Shown piece after piece: positions 28,879-33,580 of a stretch of DNA of 33,580 nt (positions are counted from its first letter, which is position 1; the number at the start of each line of letters is the position of its first letter). Below the pieces are notes generated by a model, which saw only the letters and a program-made list of their open reading frames with translations, did not search any database and was not told the DNA's origin. Source of the stretch: Lachnospiraceae bacterium (GTDB lineage: Bacteria > Bacillota > Clostridia > Lachnospirales > Lachnospiraceae); assembly GCA_029098105.1 (NCBI GenBank), contig JAQXNR010000165.1, forward strand, positions 1 to 33,580, given 5' to 3'. A program made the translations under genes and the position numbers.

Positions 28879-29976
28879 ATGGAACAAAGAATCGTTGGTA
28901 TTATATGCAATGTATTTGCATTCCTGCTATTTGAATATTACATGGAATATGCAAATGACAAATACCAGTTCAGTATTCGGTATGAAATTTACGGAATCTA
29001 TGTAGTACAGTTTCTGTTGTGCTACTTTTTTGTGATGGAAAATTATTTGATATCCCCTCTGTTTTTTGGCATTCTTCTTTTGCGAAGGTATTCCGGGGAT
29101 GTTCCGCTTTGTCTGGCTTTTCTTCTTTCGGAGGCGGTACAGATTTGGATTTTTTCCGGTTTTGCCCCAGAGGTATTGTTATACAACCTGTTTGTGGGAG
29201 GTGCCTTGTGTCTCATGCCGGTTACTTCGAGCGGGGAGGGAAAAAGAAGCCTGCTCTGGCATGGGTTTAGCTTGTTGTACAGCATGTTGGTGGTTGTTGT
29301 CTGTGACTTTGGATTCTGGGGGGCAACAACCTTTTCCCGATTATTGACGGTAGTACTGGTGTATTTCGTTTCTCTGTTGCTTTCTCTGGTGGGAGATTTT
29401 TTGTTAGAACAGGGATTGAATTTCTTTTTCGAGAAAATAATCTGGCGCTATGTAAAAGAAGATACGCCACTAATGAAGCGGTGGCGGGAGCAGGAGCCGA
29501 ACAGTTATGCCCAGTCCCAGCAGATTTCTGCTCTGGCCCAGGTGGTGGCGGGACAACTTAGGGCAGATATCATGGTAGCAGCGGTGGCAGGCAGGTATTA
29601 CAATGTGGGAATTCTAAATGGAAAGGCGGATTATGAGAACTGCTGCCAGATTCGCAGAGAATACCATCTGCCCAAATACCTTGAAGGAATCTGGAAAGAC
29701 CAGTATTTTAAACAGCGGATTCCTGCTACAAAAGAATCGGCGGTGGTAGCGTTTTGTGCTATGGCAGTGGCAATGCTGGAATATGCCAGACGCACCGGAA
29801 AGACTGGTATGGGAATTCCCGAGATGGTGGCAAAACTGATGCAGAACCAGTTCCAGAAAGGGAAATGGAACCGGTGTGGATTTACGGTAGAGGAATTGCT
29901 GGTGCTGGAGCAAGGTGTTGCCCAATGGCTGTGGGAGCAGTCGGAAACCAGAAAAGAACAGAATTTGGATGGTTAA
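28879..29976 (+). CDS. Truncated PgpH-like membrane protein with a degenerate HD domain
   Basis: 366 aa, several TM helices, then PLMKRWREQEPNSYAQS..LPKYLEGIWKDQYF..ATKESAVVAFCAMAVAMLEYA..FTVEELLVLEQG, co-linear with the PgpH HD domain but without its His/Asp residues. Lies between phoH and ybeY. Confidence 0.7.
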   Translation: MEQRIVGIICNVFAFLLFEYYMEYANDKYQFSIRYEIYGIYVVQFLLCYFFVMENYLISPLFFGILLLRRYSGDVPLCLAFLLSEAVQIWIFSGFAPEVLLYNLFVGGALCLMPVTSSGEGKRSLLWHGFSLLYSMLVVVVCDFGFWGATTFSRLLTVVLVYFVSLLLSLVGDFLLEQGLNFFFEKIIWRYVKEDTPLMKRWREQEPNSYAQSQQISALAQVVAGQLRADIMVAAVAGRYYNVGILNGKADYENCCQIRREYHLPKYLEGIWKDQYFKQRIPATKESAVVAFCAMAVAMLEYARRTGKTGMGIPEMVAKLMQNQFQKGKWNRCGFTVEELLVLEQGVAQWLWEQSETRKEQNLDG

Positions 29977-30020
29977 ATTTGCCGGAAAAAGAGAAAATTA
30001 TGAGAAAATGAGGACAAGTT

Positions 30021-30518
30021 ATGGATATTATGGTAGAATATGAAGCAGAGCGAAAATTGGACTTTGATTATGAAAGGGTCATCTGGGATATTGTAGAGGA
30101 GGCTCTTAGTCTTTACGAATGTCCCTATGATGCTGAGGTTTCGGTTACCCTGACAGGCAATGAGAGAATTCAGGAGGTTAACCGTCAGTATCGGAATCTG
30201 GATTGTCCTACAGATGTGCTTTCTTTTCCTATGGTAGAATATGAGACACCAGGGGTATTTAAAGAATTGGACACGAAGGAAGATATTTTTAATCCGGATA
30301 CCGGCAATTTGATGCTGGGGGATATTATGATTTCAGTAGATAAGGTGCTGGAACAGGCAGAATTATATAATCACAGTCCAATCCGGGAACTTGCCTTTCT
30401 GACTGCCCATTCGATGCTGCATTTGTTTGGCTATGACCACATGGAAGAGGAAGAACGGATGGATATGGAATCCCGTCAGGAGATTCTGCTGCAGAATAAA
30501 GGGTATACAAGAACGTAG
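30021..30518 (+). CDS. ybeY: Endoribonuclease YbeY (rRNA maturation)
   Basis: NRQYRNLDCPTDVLSFPM, LGDIMIS, HSMLHLFGYDHMEEEE. Confidence 0.95.
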   Translation: MDIMVEYEAERKLDFDYERVIWDIVEEALSLYECPYDAEVSVTLTGNERIQEVNRQYRNLDCPTDVLSFPMVEYETPGVFKELDTKEDIFNPDTGNLMLGDIMISVDKVLEQAELYNHSPIRELAFLTAHSMLHLFGYDHMEEEERMDMESRQEILLQNKGYTRT

Positions 30519-30530
30519 GAGGAAAAAGAT

Positions 30531-31610
30531 ATGAAAAAAACAGGAAAATTAGTTATTCTGCTGTTAATAATGTGTTTGTTTACAGCAGGTTGTTCAAAGG
30601 AGGCGGCAAAAAAGGAAATGCAGCTTCCGGCACAGGGAGATGGTGAACTTGCCACCACGGTGGATTACGATTTTGCGGAGGGTAAAACAATCAGTCCCCT
30701 GACCGGTGAACTGGTGGACGAGGATGTAGCGAACAATCGGGTGGTAGCCTGTATGATTAATAATATTGATGTGGCAATGCCCCAGTCTGGAATCAGTTAT
30801 GCAGATATTGTTTATGAATGTGTAGTAGAGGGTGGAATTACCCGTCTCATGGGAATTTTTCAGGATTATAAAAATATTCCCAAACTGGGTCCGGTGCGCA
30901 GTGCACGTCACTACTATGTAGATTATGCCAATGAATACGATGCGATTTATGCCCATTTTGGTCAGACAAAGTATGCGGTTTCTGAGATGGAAGCGTTAAA
31001 TACGGATGAATTGAGTGGACTGAGTGCGATGGGAAGTGTTGTGTATTACCGGGACAATAGCCGTGTAGCACCCCACAATGCGTATACCGATGGCAAAAAA
31101 ATTGTGAAGGGAATCAAGAAATCCAAATTTGAGAAAAAGAATACTTTGCCGGATTCCCGTTTCGATTTTAATGTGGAACAGCAGGAACTGTCAGCGGAAG
31201 ACGCCAAAAAGGCAAACATTGTAAAATTGACTTTTAATGGCTATTCCCATCCATATTTCCAGTATAATAAGAAGGATGGTCTGTATTACCGCTGGCAATA
31301 TAATGCAAAACATATTGATGACCAGACGGGAGAGCAGTTGTGCTATGAGAATATTATTGTGCAGTTTGCAGATTACTCTGACATTGACAAAAAGGGATAT
31401 CAGGATTTGAATCTGGTTAGCAGCGGAGATGGATATTATATTTCCGAAGGAAAATACATACCCATTACATGGGAAAAGAAATCAAAGAGTGAGTATACGA
31501 ATTTCTATACTGCGGATGGGCAGGCATTAAAGGTGAACCCGGGTAAAACATGGATTTCCGTGTTCCCCAGCAACAACAAGAAAGGGGTTTCCTTTAAGGA
31601 AAAAGAATAA
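30531..31610 (+). CDS. DUF3048 (YerB-like) lipoprotein
   Basis: Lipoprotein signal ILLLIMCLFTAGC; ARPLTG-like SPLTGELVDEDVANNRVVACMINN, MPQSGISYADIVYECVVEGGITRLMGIFQ, GPVRSARHYYVDYA. Confidence 0.9.
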   Translation: MKKTGKLVILLLIMCLFTAGCSKEAAKKEMQLPAQGDGELATTVDYDFAEGKTISPLTGELVDEDVANNRVVACMINNIDVAMPQSGISYADIVYECVVEGGITRLMGIFQDYKNIPKLGPVRSARHYYVDYANEYDAIYAHFGQTKYAVSEMEALNTDELSGLSAMGSVVYYRDNSRVAPHNAYTDGKKIVKGIKKSKFEKKNTLPDSRFDFNVEQQELSAEDAKKANIVKLTFNGYSHPYFQYNKKDGLYYRWQYNAKHIDDQTGEQLCYENIIVQFADYSDIDKKGYQDLNLVSSGDGYYISEGKYIPITWEKKSKSEYTNFYTADGQALKVNPGKTWISVFPSNNKKGVSFKEKE

Positions 31611-31642
31611 TTGTTAAGTATGGCAGAATAGGAGGGATGGGA

Positions 31643-32023
31643 ATGGATAACGAAACCTTGTTACAGTATGCAAAAGAGGCGCAGAAGAAAGCCTATGCTC
31701 CCTATTCCAGGTTTGCGGTGGGGGCATGTCTCATGGCAGAGGATGGCACCTTGTTTACCGGATGTAATGTGGAAAATGCCTCCTATGGGGCAACGAACTG
31801 TGCAGAGCGCACTGCTATTTTTAAGGCGGTGTCGGAGGGATACCAAAATTTTGCTAAGATTGCGGTAGCAGGTGGAGAGGGAAAGGAACATACTTTTCCT
31901 TGTGGAATTTGTCTGCAGGTACTATTGGAGTTTATGCCTGAGGGCAGTGTAGTATTGGAATGCTCCGGAAAAATTCGGGAATTTAAACTCTCCGAATTAC
32001 TGCCCTTTGGATTTCAGTTATAA
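31643..32023 (+). CDS. cdd: Cytidine deaminase
   Basis: YAPYSRFAVGACL, GCNVENASYGATNCAERTAIFKA, FPCGICLQVLLEF. ATG 31643 follows ggagggatgg. Confidence 0.92.
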   Translation: MDNETLLQYAKEAQKKAYAPYSRFAVGACLMAEDGTLFTGCNVENASYGATNCAERTAIFKAVSEGYQNFAKIAVAGGEGKEHTFPCGICLQVLLEFMPEGSVVLECSGKIREFKLSELLPFGFQL

Positions 32024-32085
32024 TTCGGAGAAGTAAAAACAGGATACAAAGCCGGATGGCTTAGAACAGTTGAGAAGAGGATAGT

Positions 32086-33580
32086 ATGAGTCAGAACGAA
32101 AAAAACAATAATTTCATTGTCCAGGGAGTGATTCTCGGAGTCGCAGCTATTGTGGTACGGGTATTGGGATTGCTGTACCAGATGCCGCTGACAAGGATTA
32201 TAGGAGACATGGGAAATGGATATTACAGTTATGCCTATAATGTCTATTCCATGGTATTGCTGATTTCTTCCTTCAGTATTCCCATTGCAGTGTCCAAAAT
32301 GGTGTCTGAGCGTATGGTAAAGCACCAGTATCGAAATGTGCAGCGGGTATTTAAGGCATCTATGATTTACGTTATGGTATTGTCGGGGCTATGTGCTATC
32401 CTTACCTTTGTTTTTGCAAAACAACTGCTGCCGGAAAGTCAGGCGGGGGCGGTTCCTGCTCTGCGGGTGCTGTGTCCGGTTATTTTCCTGTCCGGAATTC
32501 TCGGTGTGTTAAGAGGTTATTTCCAGGGTTATAATACGATGGTACCCACCTCTTTTTCCCAGATTTTAGAAGGTGTATTGAATGCAGTAATCAGTGTCCT
32601 TGCTGCTTATATTCTGGTTATTCCTTACGCGGCAGGCTCTGTCAAACGGGCGACCTATGGTGCTGTAGGTAGTACACTGGGTACCGCTGCGGGCGTCGTA
32701 ATTGGTCTGTTGTTTCTGTTGTTTGTCTATGCGATTTACCGGCCCACAATACGCAAACGGGTACGCCGTGACCGTCATTCCCGGGTGGAAGATTATGGCA
32801 GTATATATAAGATGATTATTTGGACCGTCACCCCAGTGATTTTAGGTTCTGCTATTTACAATATTTGTCCGGTCATTGACCAGACAATTTTTGCTCATAT
32901 TCTGGAGTCCAAGAAAGTTGTAGGACAGGACATTAGTGTACTGCAGGGAATTTATTCTGCTAAATATTTAAAATTAATCAGTGTGCCGGCAAGTATTGCT
33001 TCGGCTCTTTCCAGCGCGATTATTCCGGCAATTACAGTGAACATGGTGAAAAAGAATATAACAGCGGCAAATGAGAAAATTGACATGGCATTAAAATTTA
33101 CCATGTTAATCGCACTGCCTTGTACGATTGGAATGATGGTTCTGGCAAGACCGATTATGCTGCTCTTTGGACGTTCTACCACATTGATTGTGGCAGTTCA
33201 TGTTTTAGTTTTTGGTGCTGTCAATGTTATTTTTAATTGTATTTCTACTCTGACCAATGCGATACTTCAGGGATTGGGGAATATGAAGGCACCCATGCTG
33301 CACTCCGTTGTGGCACTGGTGATTCACATCGGGGTATGTATCTTCTTCTTGGAAAAAGGCTATGGCATATATGCTCTGCTGATTGGAACAATGGCATTTT
33401 CCCTTGTCATCTGGATTTTGAATGCGATTGCTATATACCGGATTACCGGATACCGGAAATTATTGGGAAGTAAATTGTGGAATATTGTGCTGGCATCTCT
33501 GGAAATGGGATTTGTCACGTTCTGTATCTACCAGGGATTTTTCCTGTTTCTGGGTGAGGGAACTGAGTTCCCTTGTCTGG
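32086..33580 (+). CDS. Polysaccharide flippase of the SpoVB/MATE-like MOP family; partial, 3' end beyond window
   Basis: ORF missing from the supplied track (no stop in window). ATG 32086 gives MSQNEKNNNFIVQGVILGVAAIVVRVLGLLYQMPLTRIIGDMGNGYYSYAYNVYSMVLLISSFSIPIAVSKMVSERM..GVLRGYFQGYNTMVPTSFSQILEG. Confidence 0.9.
   Translation, partial: MSQNEKNNNFIVQGVILGVAAIVVRVLGLLYQMPLTRIIGDMGNGYYSYAYNVYSMVLLISSFSIPIAVSKMVSERMVKHQYRNVQRVFKASMIYVMVLSGLCAILTFVFAKQLLPESQAGAVPALRVLCPVIFLSGILGVLRGYFQGYNTMVPTSFSQILEGVLNAVISVLAAYILVIPYAAGSVKRATYGAVGSTLGTAAGVVIGLLFLLFVYAIYRPTIRKRVRRDRHSRVEDYGSIYKMIIWTVTPVILGSAIYNICPVIDQTIFAHILESKKVVGQDISVLQGIYSAKYLKLISVPASIASALSSAIIPAITVNMVKKNITAANEKIDMALKFTMLIALPCTIGMMVLARPIMLLFGRSTTLIVAVHVLVFGAVNVIFNCISTLTNAILQGLGNMKAPMLHSVVALVIHIGVCIFFLEKGYGIYALLIGTMAFSLVIWILNAIAIYRITGYRKLLGSKLWNIVLASLEMGFVTFCIYQGFFLFLGEGTEFPCL

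Noticed and set aside
32051-32064. Small hairpin aagcc-ggat-ggctt upstream of the flippase gene
   Set aside because: Only a 5-bp stem with no T tract; easily expected by chance.
1-33580. Searched for CRISPR arrays, tRNA/rRNA genes, phage genes, toxin-antitoxin or defence islands
   Set aside because: No repeat-spacer structure or recognisable RNA gene; coding content is housekeeping and sporulation/flagellar-associated.

Overview
The window is a gene-dense, almost entirely + strand chromosomal segment. It looks like a spore-forming Clostridia (Lachnospiraceae-like) genome, inferred from gene content and order. I found no prophage, CRISPR array, toxin/antitoxin or recognised defence system. 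Gene order: internally deleted transposase remnant (1-~500); lepB - rbgA(ylqF) - lepB2 - rnhB - FliK-like(ylqG) - FlhB-C-like(ylqH) - yraN - pgeF - der - plsY - gpsA - rsuA-type pseudouridine synthase - YgiQ-type radical SAM - SDR - unknown membrane protein - rluD-type pseudouridine synthase - recU - hisZ - hisG - hisD - hisB - (HisF-like)-HisIE fusion - alaS - broken CapA-like gene - rpsU - yqfC - yqfD - phoH - degenerate PgpH-like gene - ybeY - DUF3048 lipoprotein - cdd - SpoVB/MATE-type flippase (runs off the end). The best leads are housekeeping-derived proteins that appear to have lost catalysis: (1) a PgpH-like protein at the canonical pgpH locus with every HD-motif metal ligand replaced and the extracellular domain missing; (2) a HisF-like TIM barrel without key catalytic and phosphate-binding motifs, fused to an intact HisI-HisE; (3) a CapA-like gene with an in-frame stop and an eroded metal site; (4) an FlhB-like mini-protein that begins where the cleaved FlhB C-terminal fragment would begin. 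All homology calls come from motif recognition by eye; no searches were run.
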